Shown here: positions 35,826 through 47,780 of the stretch, piece by piece
How the letters are laid out: the number at the start of each line of letters is the position of its first letter
Position numbering within the stretch: position 1 is the first letter of the stretch
Notes under the pieces: generated by a model
Told to the model about the DNA's origin: nothing
The model's input: only the letters and a program-made list of their open reading frames with translations
Database searches by the model: none
Position numbers and translations under genes: made by a program
Origin: Boesenbergia rotunda
Taxonomy: Eukaryota; Streptophyta; Magnoliopsida; Zingiberales; Zingiberaceae
Assembly (NCBI GenBank): GCA_024364735.1
Contig: JAGFNQ010004003.1
Coordinates: 226,096 to 290,095 of the forward strand
DNA: 64,000 nucleotides
Direction of reading: 5' to 3'

Positions 35826-38423
35826 TTAGTTAATGGCTTCTTTGCAACTGCGTCGGTTATGACCTCGCCCATGACACCGACCACACTTTGTAACACGTTT
35901 TTCGACTTGCGAAGGTATCCTTTGAGTTCTTCTTCTGCCTGGTTGGCTTCGAACAATGGGAGCATTGATTATAAATTGCTGCTCGAGATTGTACTCAGAC
36001 ATGTGACATGTAGGGATCGGATTTAGGATTCCTTTGTAGCTTTCATGATACAACTCAATTTTAAAGTACTTGTCACAGAAATCATATACTGATAATGACT
36101 TTGACTCTATTGCTGAACATGCATGTTTGCATAGAAACCTATTAATCTGCCATGCTTTGCACGAACAAGTCCGAGCAGACAAATCAACAGCAAATGATTT
36201 ATTCCCATCCACAACTTCAAAACTCCAACCACATGCCTTGCGAACTATTAAACTACGAGATTCAGCATATGTTTTTGCAAGAGCATTCTCCTTTGATGGA
36301 CTCAATCTTTTAACCATCTCCATTGTTGCTTCACGTCGTCTGTGCATCATATCCATAATTTGAATCCGTATGTGATCGACCATGGCTACGATAGGAAGAA
36401 ATCGTGCTGCTTTAACCCAATTATTCCAAGACTCAGCTATGTTATTATTCATGACACCCCACCGATTTCCTAGAAAATATGCATTTGCCCAACTTTCTGG
36501 ACACGAAGATACTATAAAGTCTTTGGCAAGTGGCATTGACCCTACTATCATGTTAACATATTCTTCAAATTCTTGTGTCGATAGGGCATATGCAGCTTTT
36601 TTGAAAATAGATGACCAATATTTTTTGTTATGAAATGGGTACCTTCGCATGACCTACATTCAAATAACAAAAAAATAGTACATAAACTAGTATTATTCAA
36701 AAAGCAATGTTTTCCTAACACAAATATGTCATTAGTCAAACCTGTTTCACGAAATTGTCTACCAAATGCCTCAAACAGTAGGCATGATGACTATCTGGGA
36801 ATATTATCTGAATAGCCTTGATTATCCCAGGATGTCTATCAGAAAAAAAGGTGAACTCATGGAACCCAATATACGAATGCGAAAGCAGGGCATTTTTAAG
36901 TTGGAAACAGAACCATCCCCAATTATTATCATTTTCAGCATCTACAACTGAATATGCTAATATGAAAAGATCATCATTAGCATCCTTTGCCACAGCAACC
37001 AAAATACATCCTTTGTATTTATTCTTTATGTGAGTGCCATCTAAGAAAACCAAGGGTCTACATCCATTGATAAAACCAATTGCACATTCATTGAAGCAGA
37101 TGAATAACCGTTTAAATTTATTACCACAATGATCAATTTCACACTCGACAAAACTTCCAGGATTAGTTTCTTTGATAGCACTACAATACCATCGTAATCT
37201 ATCATAAGACCCCTCCTCTGCACCATGAATGTCATGCATTGTCAATTCCTTCCCTTTCCAAACTCTGTTGTAATTAAGCTCGACCCCATAATCTCTATGA
37301 ATATCTTTCAACATTGTGCATGGTCGATACGAGGGCTCTCCCCTCAATCTATCTATCACAACATTGGAAACCCAGGCAGCATCAGCTTTAGGATGTCCTC
37401 TACTACGAAGATTGTCATCTCCACAAGTATGTATTAGATTGCATTTTCTAATGCCAAAAAGTTTGTCAGCTTTATGTTTTGAAGCATATATTCTCCAAGA
37501 ACAGTTGTTTTCGCTACAGACAAGAATAATCTTCTTATTATCATTCTTTTTATACAAAAACGATCGTCTCATAGCAACTGCATAATTTTTAGCACATTTT
37601 CGAAATTCTGTAGCATCCTTGAATATCTGGCCGTCTCCACGGATGCAATGACTCCAAGCATCTATGGAATTTCTTACCAAACCCACTTCAAGATAGCCAT
37701 CATTATTAGTCTGTGTCTCTTCTTCAGTTTCAAACCTTATCAATTTAACAATGAGTATAATATCATTGTAAACATAAAATAATTATAATTAACCTACTAT
37801 CCATACACCAAAATTAAAGACTTAACCTTTGGGAGAGTACTTTATGTAATATATTAACAAACCTAAACTAAAATTAAAGACTTAACCTTTGGGATGCAAT
37901 GACTTTACATAATCTCCACGGATGCAATGACTTTACATATGTTCAAGATTCACAAGAAAAAACCACACCCACAATATATTTCCATGATAAATAACTAAAC
38001 AATCATCAATAATTGCACTTTACAACGACATATCAAGCAAATAAAAAAAATATATTTTATCATCATTAATATCTACATGCGGAAAAAAATCAAGGTAGAA
38101 ATTTTTTACCTCTCGAGACTGTGGGCAATCATGTGATCTTTTTCCACCGCTCTCATATTAATTATTGTCAATCTCATAGACGTGTAAAGATGTGTCATAA
38201 TCCGGACATCATCATCTTCATGCAATGTCACATACATATTTTGATGTGGTGCAAGATATTGCAAAAGCACATTTTGTGGAACAATCTCCTCACATTTTCT
38301 TCCAAGATTAACAAACAGCTCCTTAAGACTGAAGCCATTAAAAATTGAAATCATATAGAGGTCTTCTTTATACTTGCAACTACCCAGAAATGAAAAATTT
38401 GAAGATCCAGATCCAGATTCCAT
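35826..38423 (-). CDS. MuDR-type MULE transposase
   Basis: Spliced model: 38423-38110, 37735-36742, 36653-35826. The sum is 2136 nt (711 aa) with phases matching. Residues 1-105 form a PB1-like N-terminal region as in many MuDR proteins. A WRKY/GCM1-type zinc finger follows at about 178-210 (CSENNC, WRIYA, HTC). The MULE transposase core contains FLDGTHIKNKYKG (Asp337), FFSDRHPGI (Asp404) and NNNIAESWN (Glu510), a plausible DDE triad. A SWIM zinc finger (CSCKAW..CKH) and a C-terminal CCHC knuckle CGRCHGRGHNRRSC complete it. Every expected domain is present and uninterrupted. It would bind the element's termini and catalyse excision and insertion in the nucleus. It is convergent with the Ulp1-like gene across the inverted array. 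Confidence 0.92.
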
Positions 38424-39299
38424 TTCTCTAAGAAACTAATCAAAATCTGTCACCTGAGTGATTGAGAAATTGCATTGGAAAAGTCTATACAATTTCATAG
38501 ATATCAATTTAAATAAATTTGACAAATTATATTTAATTTCATAACACAGCATAAATGAGGAATAATATACTCATTCAAATATTATTGGCCTTTATTTATA
38601 TTCAAATATTAGAAAATTATCTTATATAATTTCTCAGGAATTCCAACTTCCAAAAGAGGAAGATACGATTCATAAAATGAATTTTTGAGATGGAGGTGGA
38701 TTCTCTCCTGTAGTAGTTGGAGTTGGAGGAGCAAGCGTAAGCGAACAAGCCTACACGCGCTATCTCAAGATTTCACCTCCATCTCAAAAAATCCGACCAA
38801 AAACCAATAAAATATAAATAATGAGATATGTGAAAATTCAATCAAACAAAATACGACTAATAGATTAAAAAAGACTATAAAAATTAAAAAAATTTACTAT
38901 TTTTTAAGGTGATTGTGTGTCTTCGACTCTGTCTTCGACGTCGACGCTTACTTCACTTTCCTCGTCGGTCGTTTGCTCTCGGTTGATATCTCGCTACTCC
39001 CGATCGATGGATCTCGATGGGTATGATCTTGCTTCAGTCTCCTCCTCGGCGTGGATAGGTAGAGCGATGGATTTCACTGGTTAGGGTTTGTTTAGGATGG
39101 ACATTGTAACGGGAAGAAATAGAGAAGAGGGAAATGGAGCCATCGATTTCCTTGGTTTGGGTTTCTTTAGGATGGAGAATCTATAGGGAAGAAATGGAGA
39201 AGAGGGAGGCGCTGGTTAGGGTTTTTTTGCTTTGGAGAAGAGGGAGGCGCTCGTCAACAAATGGGGGAGAAGGTATTGGAGAGAGGGATAACATTTAAT
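38424..39299 (-). promoter_or_regulatory. Leader and promoter side of the transposase gene with subterminal repeats
   Basis: Non-coding AT-rich DNA, then from about 39050 to 39250 two to three diverged units containing TGGTTAGGGTTT, GAAGAAAT.GAGAAGAGGGA and GAGGCGCT. By position this is the transposase promoter and subterminal region, mirroring the repeats at the other end of the element. Confidence 0.5.
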
Positions 39300-39429
39300 A
39301 AGGGTAGATTGGTAAATTTATGTATTAGGGAGTTAAAAAAAAAGTTTAGGGAGTCAAAACTATTGTTCCCTTGCCAAGGGAGCTGACACAACTCTACTTT
39401 TCTGATTAGGGAGTTTCTACTAACTCTAC
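39300..39429 (-). repeat. Right terminal inverted repeat of the MULE
   Basis: The reverse complement starts GTAGAGTTAGTAGAAACTCC and aligns with the left terminus. TTATGTATTAGGGAGTT is the counterpart of AACTCCCCAATACATAA on the left. Confidence 0.8.
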
Positions 39430-39438
39430 TTAAAATAA
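39430..39438. other. Right 9-bp target site duplication of the MULE
   Basis: TTAAAATAA, identical to 24360-24368. Confidence 0.8.
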
Positions 39439-39629
39439 TGATCAAGTAAAATTTTCTCATATAAATGTTTTTAATATTACATATATTTTAATTGTCTTAC
39501 GTCCGCGATTTATTAGTCACATATTCTTCAGTAGAATTAAATCAACAGATATGCTAATAATTAATACGTGTTTGATATTTGAATGTTAAAATCCGATGAA
39601 ATTAATATCTTCATCCTTTCTCTACTCTA

Positions 39630-39885
39630 AGCACAGCATCCTAACTGTCCCGGTGTTACGATACAACCAAAAAAAAAAAAAAAATCGATCCCTAACTACG
39701 ACATATTTTATAAAAAAAAATTTCTCCAAATAAAACACGAATCCTAGGATAATAGATTTCTGAACCGTCCACCACGAATACTTCTCAATTTATCCTAGCA
39801 GACAATCGATTTATCTTAATAGCAAATAGAAAACTTTCGTAGAATCGAGTCAGTCGTCTGAGGTTAAAAAAATCTCGTTAATTAT
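39630..39885 (+). repeat. SINE-like dispersed repeat, copy 3
   Basis: Diverged member of the family at 8030, 18118 and 48510. It has an ATCGATCCC box near 39687 preceded by a run of A, then TTTCTCCAAATAAAACACG, ATACTTCTCAATTTATCC and CAGTCGTCTGAGGTT. A fragment resembling the family's 5' end (AATATCCTAACTAATA) follows at about 39896. Confidence 0.6.
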
Positions 39886-40335
39886 TTTTTTAGCACAATA
39901 TCCTAACTAATAACCACCAATTTACCTCCTCTGTATTAATCTTAAAACGAATTGATAAGGACACTGAAAACAAGAGAATCATCTTTTACCACCTAAATCA
40001 ACACACATATAGTTAACACTTTTTAATTATCAATATTAAAATTACATCGAATTGTATATTTTGTTTCATGTCGTTTCACAATGAACTCAGAAATCTACAT
40101 CAAAAACTCAAAGTTCAATGGTCAAATAAATACAACTACATCACAAATTTAGATGACTTTTTAATCCTGTACAGGACATTTTTTTCATTTTACTTCCATC
40201 ATGAACTATGACAGGATTAAGTAAAGGAAAATAAAAATGGCAACTATTCTATAATAATCAAAAATAAAATAAAATATAAATATAAATATAATAGTTACTT
40301 CACATTGCTTCAGTCTGTATAAAGTTCATGGACCT
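39886..40335. other. AT-rich sequence without a recognised gene
   Basis: No coding or structural signal was found apart from the short SINE-like fragment at its start. Confidence 0.4.
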
Positions 40336-40654
40336 GCAAATAGTTATTTCAGCCGCAACACCAGGTTTTTATGCTTATGGAGGTAACCTGTTTAACAGGC
40401 TCTGTAGAACTCTATAGTCTATGATGTGCTTGTGCACTTAGAGCTCAAATGGTCCCAGGTGTTAGTCCTGTAACACAGAATCGGACAGAATCGGTATCGC
40501 AATGTTAAAAGTCAAGCGATGAAACGAGCAAAGGCTTGATTTGCCGTTTGCGAGCACCATCAAGCTGATAAATGAACATTTGCAGGCAAGGAAAAAGATC
40601 TCATATTAAAAATTCCGTACGCAACTTGAAGCCAGCAGCTTCCTTAAATTGTTG

Positions 40655-40659
40655 GATCC
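40655..40659. other. Left target site duplication (GATCC) of the LTR element
   Basis: GATCC lies directly before the left LTR and again at 45601-45605 after the right LTR. Five bases is the usual LTR-element target duplication length. Confidence 0.7.
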
Positions 40660-41296
40660 TCGTGAGGTTGAACATCCCAAAATTAACACGTACAACGAAA
40701 AAATTATGTGTCGGGATCCATCGAGTCTGAACGACTCTCTCAGACTCTCGAAATCTCCTCAGAAGGGTAGACTCCCTAGACCACCTCGGGCAGACAGACT
40801 CTCGATACCTCCTCGGGAGGGCAGACTCCCGAGACCCTCTCGGGAAAACAGAGCCCTAAAAAATCATAGACCGGATAACCCGATTCCAATAACCGTTATT
40901 CTTTCGTGTTCAGGAAAGGTGGCGGATAATTATTGTCATTTACATACGACAATTAAGGCTCAATAATCACGGGAGTCGTTACCTAAGAGCTATCAGGTAA
41001 CCGACAGGCACAGAACGTGAAGATACGTGTGACCAATCCTACAGATATATAAGGTACTCCAACCCCCCAGGTAAAGGGGTTACACTCTCTAAACTCACAA
41101 CTCCTCCTTAGTTCTTTTCCCGCTATAGACTTGAGTGTTGACTTAAGTGTCGGAGTGGGCTCCGCCGGAAAATCTCCGGCGTATTCCCATTAACGCTCGT
41201 GTTAATCTCGTAAGGTGTTATCTCCTTTCCTTTCGTCACCATCGTCGTGGACTATACTCTGGTGACTGATCGTCCGCGTCGATTCCTTCCGAAACA
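40660..41296 (+). repeat. Left LTR
   Basis: Aligns with 44610-45600 along its length: GAGTCTGAACGACTCTCTCAGACTC near the start, CTCGGG-containing short repeats, TCAATAATC.{1}GGGAGTCGTTACCT, and the end at GAAACA. A TATA-like ATATATAAGG lies near 41044. Confidence 0.8.
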
Positions 41297-41350
41297 AGTT
41301 TGACGTCGTCTATGAGAAACATATAAATCAAAACACCAGAAGGAGCACCG

Positions 41351-41797
41351 ATGGGAGAGCCGGAGGGACAACCCATCATCTTGACGAAAGAAGACTTGGA
41401 TCGCCTGCCTGGTGGCCAACGTTGTCAAAGGGGTGCTCGAATAATACCAAATCGAGCAAGCCGCCTCGCGGCGAGTGGCTTCAGGGCAGCGAGAGATCCC
41501 CAGGATCTCCACCTCGCATCCCCAACATCGGAGATATGTCTCACCACCGGTGGGACACGCTGGAGCAATTCCTGTACACCGGTTAGATTCTCTGGGAGAT
41601 TTGGAGAAGGCCGACTCTGTAGCCTCAAGCGTACTGAGACAAGAAGAAGGACCCGGGAAGAGAGAGGAACCCAGAGCCTTCCCACAGGCACCTTCCAATC
41701 CCTTCTCCCTGAACATCGTGGAAGATCCCATGACGAAGCAGTTCCGCGGAACTGGAATTGCTGACTACGATGGGAAGCTATTCCGCCACCTCAGATG
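41351..41797 (+). pseudogene. Gag-like N-terminal fragment
   Basis: A short frame begins MGEPEGQPIILTKEDLDRLPGG and shifts several times before 41797. The last part reads AFPQAPSNPFSLNIVEDPM then TKQFRGTGIADYDG, wording typical of the segment ahead of the retrotransposon gag domain in plant gypsy elements. It is truncated, and the rest of gag is absent. Confidence 0.55.
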
Positions 41798-44014
41798 ACA
41801 TCTGAGGTGGCTGAAGCTTCTGACCGGGCCCGAGCAACATCCTCCTGGATGTCGGTCATGTGAGCAACCGTAGCCTTCACCATGTTTTCTTTTTGGGCCA
41901 ACAGGTTGGCTTGCTCCTGTATCCGACCGTTCAGTGATGCTGCGGATGACTCCAGAAGTTGGATGTCCCCGGACAGCTTCTTCTCCCTGGCCTGAAGCTG
42001 ATCCCGCTCTTTGGTCAGGGTGCGCAAGTCGTTCGAGAGGGTCACTGCCCTCTCGAACATCAACCGCTCTCTATGACGAGAACCGTGTAGGGCCGACTCT
42101 AAGGCCAGCACAGTCTCCAACTGATGCTCCACTTTCACCCGGAGAGCTATGTTGACCTCTGCTTGCAGGAGACCCCCTCAATGGGCATGATCGGCATCGG
42201 CCTCCGCCTTCAGTGCACTGCGGGTCAGGAACTCAACCTCTCGCCAAGAATATAAATGGCGGCCGGCAGTGAGACAGTCTTGAACAGTCTGTCAGAGTAT
42301 AGAAGAGTTAGAAAATATGAATTAAAGGAACCTAAGAAAGTGGGAGTCTTTACCTTCAAGAGGGACTTGTGGAGGTTGGTTAGAGGCCCGGTCGAGGTGT
42401 GTACTGCCTCCCCTCCCAAAACTCTGTGGCTCCTCGGGGTGTCGTATCAGCTCAGTGAGGAAGAGGAGCCCCTTGGCTGGGGGAAAAGTTGGACAGTAGG
42501 CGCTCCAGAAGGTACAGTTGAAGGGTCGGAGACGTCCTCGTCAGAGCTAGAGGCCCCCTCGGAAGAACAGGCCTCGACAGGGACTTCCCTGAACTGCACC
42601 GGAGGGAATGATTGCGAAGCAGTCTCCAATGATGCTTGAAGCTTCTTGCGTAGGCGATCAAGCTTCATGCGAGGTTTAGCAAGCACCACTCGCTTGCCTT
42701 TGGAAGTGTCCAAGGAGTCAGCCTAGGAAGTGCTAGTGGTCGGACCTCCTGTCGTTGGAGTGGTCATCAGTTTGAAATGCTAATACAGGGAGATGGTGTC
42801 ATCGTCGTTAGATATTGGTATGCCCTCTTCAGGAATGGAGCGGAGCTTGCTGGGGTCAAAGCGTCGCAGCCTCTTCCATTTCGACGAGCATTTTTCGAAG
42901 TGTTTTCTCTTTGGCCTCCTGATGATCTAGGCAGCGGTGTGTCGGCTGGAGGCGCTGACTTTTCGTTAGCTTCTCCCTTCTTGACGAGGATGAGAGGCAG
43001 GTCGGCCTCCTGGGCGCCAGGCAGCTTCGGGAACCCTTGGTCGGTAGCTGGCTCGAGCACGGCTGGTGCCTCTATTTGCTCCGGCATTGCATGCTCGTCG
43101 GACGATTCCATAGCCTCCTCCGAAGCCTCGACCGAGTCATCTGATGCGGTGAGAAGGACCGAAGGAGGGTCCAGGGCCTCCTTGTTGGCTTCATCCCACT
43201 TGATGAGCCGATAACATGATATCCTCTGCAATAAACAAGCAATGAAACATCAGTTAGAATTAACAGACATTGATAAAAAAAGATAAACTTATCGAGGTTG
43301 AGGCTGATGCTGGTGACTTTAGGGCTGAGGCCCGCTCGGTACATGAGTTCGTCACTATGCACCAAACTCGGGCCGCTAAACTCCATTGCGGACAGAAGGC
43401 TCCTAGCCCACTGGTAGGCTGGGTCATGCTGGAAGTCCCCTAGCTATGGAGGGGCAGGCAAGTCTTCCCTCCAGCGAACGGGGCTGAAGGGATGTTGGAG
43501 CAATCAAATGAAGAAAAACCACTCTTTCCATCCCTTGTGGGAAGAAGGAAACCCTCCTAGGAACATATGGCCGGGGTGCGCCGTAAAACTAAATGTCCCT
43601 CGCAAGCCGGTCGGAACAAACAAAAAAATGGAAGAAACGAGGAGTTAAAGGAATATCAATGAGTTTGAAGATGATAAACGCCCCGCCCATCTGAGCGAAG
43701 GCATTGGGAGCCATCTAGTGGAGAGGAATGTCAAAATAGGAGGAGATACTCATGAAGAAACAGGGGAGAGGGAAACAAAGTCCTAACTCTACCTATCATA
43801 AGAAGAAAGTAAAGAAGTCCAAGGGGAGTTCTACGAGTGATTGGTCCACCCTAGGGACTTCTACTTCCATTTCGGTCGGAATATCGTCGGCCTCACAGGC
43901 CACTCGAAAAGTTTCAGGTCTCACCCTCGAAAATGTGGACTTATACCACTGTGGTTGGTATCCCTTTTTCGAGGTCCCCTTCTTACCCTGATCTCTCTTG
44001 CTCTCCTTACCCAT
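41791..44014 (-). pseudogene. Antisense reading frame: plant-transposon-type protein with coiled coil
   Basis: On the strand opposite to the LTRs, open segments follow one another. At 44014-43796 comes a basic start (MGKESKRDQGKKGTSKKG). Around 43600-43390 the translation resembles FTAHPGHMFLGGFPSSHKG with KEWFFF, and then PAYQWARSLLSAMEFSGPS and GLSPKVTSI. At 43231-42767 lies an acidic Ser/Pro-rich region, at 42713-42447 a Lys-rich segment, and at 42138-41791 a coiled coil (LRTLTKERDQLQAREKKLSG). This resembles the putative plant transposon/PMD-like extra proteins that many plant LTR elements carry in antisense. The frame is broken, and its function is unknown even in intact copies. Confidence 0.6.
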
Positions 44015-44609
44015 GATTCCTAAGAAAGAAGGTGAGAATGAAGAAGAAGACTTACGTGTGGGAAAGAGTCCTTAGAGGAAGAAGACAAGAACGATATCTG
44101 CAAACGTTTCTGATTGACGATGCCAGAAGGCGGATGGGCATTTTCGCCTTCCCTTTTTATAGGGAAGAAGTCGCCCGCGTGCGCACAATGGAGGCAAGGC
44201 ATGTGGACGGCGATAAACATCCATCTCGAGACGTCACCGATATTGAGGCGGTCGTTTGATAGAGTCCTACAACGCATATCCGCAGGAGATCGCGAAGAGA
44301 GAAGTTTAAGCATATGGCAAAGGCACATTCGCGAAGGGATTTTATCGCCATTAAGAGACCATGCGCTTTTAATGGATGATAGACAGCTATCAGTGTTGTG
44401 CCTCAAAGTTCGCAGAAGCCTTTTTGGAAGACTAATTCAAAGGGATTGTCTCAGACCCAGGGACGAATGTTTCGATTCCTCGGACCCGACAAACCGCCAA
44501 TGAAGTAGTAATGAATATATGGACCCACCACGGCATAGCTTCTCTTTGTTGCACCACTAGTCTTCAATCAACCACACTTCTTTCGATTAGACTTAAAGAG
44601 AAGGACTTG

Positions 44610-45600
44610 TGATGAAGTTGAGCATCCCAGGATCGACACGTGAAACGAGGAACCTATGTGTCAGGGTCCATCGAGTCTGAATGACTCTCTCAGACTCCCA
44701 AGTCCTCCTCGGGAGAGTAAACTCCCTAAACCACCTCGGGCAGGCAGAATCCTGAGACCAACTTGGGATGGTATGCGCTCGAAACCTCCCCGAGAAGATA
44801 GACTCCTAAAGCTCTTTCCGGAGATGAAATCTCCCGAGACCCCCTCGGAAAAGCAGAGCCCCAAAAAGTAATAGACCCGATAACCCAACTCCAAAAACCA
44901 TTGCCCTTTTCTGTTTAGGAAAGGTAACGGATAATTATTATTTACATGTGACAATTAAGGCTCAATAATCGGGGGAGTCGTTACCTAAAAGCTATCAGGT
45001 AACCAACAAACACGAAACGTGAAGGAGAACGTGAAGATATATATTAAGAAAAGAAATATGAAAACTATGATTCATAACTAATATTCGAACCTCGAAACCG
45101 GACTCCAAAAATTTCAAATAAATATTTTCTAAATCAAACAATTTTTCTTCTTTCAGACTTTTTTTTTTACCGAAGGACAACTCCTTTTCTAGATCTAGAT
45201 TTTGTTGAGTCATAATTGAATTAGTAATTATGAAAGTGTTCTTACTCAGAGAAGCCTTGAATTTAGCTTGGCTTGAGGCTTGGCTTTATTAAATCATCGT
45301 GGTTCTAGTATGAATCTGGAGTTTCAATTGATTCATGAGATCTCAACAAGTGACCTACAGGTACCCCTCCCCAGATAAAGGAGTTACGCTCTCTAAACTC
45401 ATAACTCCTCCTTAGTTCTTTTCCTACCATAGACTTGAGTGCTAACTTGAACGTCGGAGTGGACTCCGTCGAAAAATCTCTGACGTGTTCACATTAACGC
45501 TCGTGTTAATCTCGCAAGATGTTATCTCCTTTCCTTTCGTCACCATCCTTGTGGGCTGTACTCTGGTGACTAACCATCCACGTCAATTTCTTCTAAAACA
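44610..45600 (+). repeat. Right LTR with an internal insertion of about 320 bp
   Basis: Matches the left LTR, but between about 45035 and 45360 it holds extra sequence with no counterpart on the left. Similarity resumes at TACCCCTCCCCAGATAAAGGAG. A purine-rich tract (AAAGAGAAGGACTT) lies just before its start. Confidence 0.75.
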
Positions 45601-46129
45601 GATCCCATAAGCAAAAGCAATATATCAAGAATGCTAAAACAAGTTTCGGAGTGTCAAAGGCTCTCTTGCTAAGGTTTTCTAGACTTTGAATGATTTCAAG
45701 AAAATACTGATGCTTGAAAACTAACATTACTGGGTTGACTTTGAACAAGATTGCTGGTTGCCCGTCAAGCATTAACTGAAACTTACTCAACTTTTAAGAA
45801 AATGGACCAGTGTAATCAATAAGCTTAAATATTCATTTAAGGAATCATCTTTTGCTGCATAACTAGCAAAAATCAAAGGGAATTATTTTCACTTTGGATG
45901 ATTGATTGGATGCCTCAGCCCAACTGTATTTCAGTCACATTCTGTTTATTTTCTGACTGCACAGGAAGATTAGGTGATCAAACAGATTAGTTAGATTAGA
46001 GAGATTCAAAAATTTTAGTGAAGAATAGGAGGCTCAATTAGAGTTTTGATTAACCGGCCTTTGAACACTAATCAAGAATGACCACCCAGGGAGAGAAGCA
46101 ATACCTCTGACAGAATCACATTTATTAAA

Positions 46130-47780
46130 ATATCATCCATATTTACTGCTCCATTCTACAATGTTTCTCATCTTAGAATCAGATAGCAACGTAAGGCAGG
46201 ATACAACTTAACTGAACCACATCAAAGGAATCATAGAACCATAAATCTTCACTTATGATATTGAAAATTCAAGAAGTTGTTGAAGATAATCAACTAACGA
46301 AAGAGGTAGCAAAATCATAGATGAGGAAACTGCACATCAGTTTTACAGAGATTAATTTTAAGAATTCATAGAAAGTTCTTGGTGCTAAACTACTGTGTTT
46401 ATCATCATCTAGATAGTCAGATCATAAAAGGATACAACCTAACCAAACCACATCCGCACTATAATACATTACTAAAGACAACCCTCATGCACGAGTCAAC
46501 TGTGCATCAGTCTTAAAAAGCTCGATTTTGAGACTTCATAGAAAGTTCTCTGTGTAAATTACTAGGAATTATCATCATTTGCACAATCAAATCACACAAG
46601 GGTACAACCTAACAGAACCACATCAAGACAATCATATAACCAAGAAGACCGTCACTTCTGATATTAAAAAAAAATTATAGAAGTTAATCGAATAACAAAG
46701 CAGTTCCAACAATAATCCAGTACTAAAGGCAACCATCGTATATGAGAAAACTGTGCATCAGTTTTAAAAAGCTCGATTTTGACTCGTCATAGAAAGCTCT
46801 GTGTTAAATTACCATATTCATCATCATCTGCACAGTCAAATCACCTAAGGGACAACCTAGAGAAACACAGAAGGAATCATAGAACCAAGAACCTTCATTT
46901 CAGATACCAAAAAAAAACTAGAAATAACAAAGCAATTATTACGATAAAACAGTACTAAAGATAACCCTCATACATGAGTAAACTGTGCATCAGTTTTAAA
47001 AAAGCTCGATTCTGAGACTTCATAGAAAACTCTCTGTGTTAAATTACCATATTTATCATCATCTACACAGTAAAACCACTCAAGGGTACAACCTAGAGAA
47101 ACGCATCGGAAGGAATCATAGAACCAAGAACCTTCATTTCTGATATCGAAAAAAAACGAGAAATAACAAAGCAGTTATTACAATAACACAGTACTAAAGA
47201 CAACCCTCATACATGAGTAAAGTGTGCATCAGTTTTAAAAAGCTCGATTTTGAGACTTCATAGAAAGCTCTCTGTGTTAAATTACCGTAATTTTATCATC
47301 ATCTGCACAATCAAATCCCTCAAGCGTACAACCTAGAAAAACACATCGAAGGAATCCTAGAACCAAAAACCTTTCATTTCAGATATAGAAAAAACGAGAA
47401 ATAACAAAGCAGTTCCTACGGTGAAGCAGTACTAAAGACAACCCTCGTACATGAGTAGTGCATCAGTTTTAAAAAGCTATATTTTGGGACTTCATAGAAA
47501 GCTCTCTGTCCTCAATTGCCATATTTATCATCATCTGCACAATCAAATCACACAAGGGCACAGCCTAACAGAAACACATTGATTGAATCATTAAAAAAAA
47601 CTATGATTAACTAGGTTGGGTAAAGTCAAGCTTGGGCGATTGGCTCGGCCTCACGAAAGTTTCAAGGTAGCTCGTGGCGGGCGGCACATCGATGGAATCA
47701 TAGAACCAAGAACCTTCACTTCTAATATTGAAAAAGAGAGAATTTGATGAAATTAATCAAATAACGGCAGTTTCTAAGGT
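46130..47780. repeat. Tandem array of about 236-bp units in the pseudogene intron
   Basis: Six to seven diverged units. Each contains GCATCAGTTTTAAAAAGCTC, a TTCATAGAAAGCTCTCTGTG segment, TTATCATCATCTGCACA, GGAATCATAGAACCAAGAA and AACAAAGCAGTT. Landmark starts near 46507, 46753, 46988, 47226 and 47460 give spacings of 246, 235, 238 and 234. The last unit carries a foreign 70-bp piece near 47610-47690. Confidence 0.85.

Larger units (their letters stand above)
24369..39429. mobile_element. 15.06-kb Mutator-like element (MULE) with Ulp1-like and transposase genes
   Basis: The element is bounded by a perfect 9-bp direct repeat and by degenerate terminal inverted repeats of about 130-140 bp. It contains two convergent genes with intact spliced frames: an Ulp1-like protease-domain gene (25336-28011, plus) and a MuDR-type transposase gene (38423-35826, minus). 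Between their 3' ends lies a large inverted array of about 320-bp tandem units (28430-35398). The plan parallels maize MuDR, whose mudrA and mudrB also converge. Ulp1-carrying MULEs are known in plants (Kaonashi-type elements). Intact genes, termini and target duplication suggest a young, potentially autonomous copy. Whether it is active cannot be told from sequence alone. Confidence 0.9.
40660..45600 (+). mobile_element. LTR retrotransposon with antisense reading frame, inserted in the uS10 pseudogene
   Basis: LTRs at 40660-41296 and 44610-45600 are flanked by GATCC duplications. After the left LTR a diverged Ty3/gypsy-like primer site (TTTGACGTCGTCTATGAGAA, near 41299) is followed by a short gag-like start at 41351 (MGEPEGQPIILTKEDLDRL). 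No protease, reverse transcriptase or integrase was found. Most of the interior codes on the opposite strand (separate entry). The element is therefore non-autonomous. It interrupts the second intron of the uS10 pseudogene. Confidence 0.8.
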
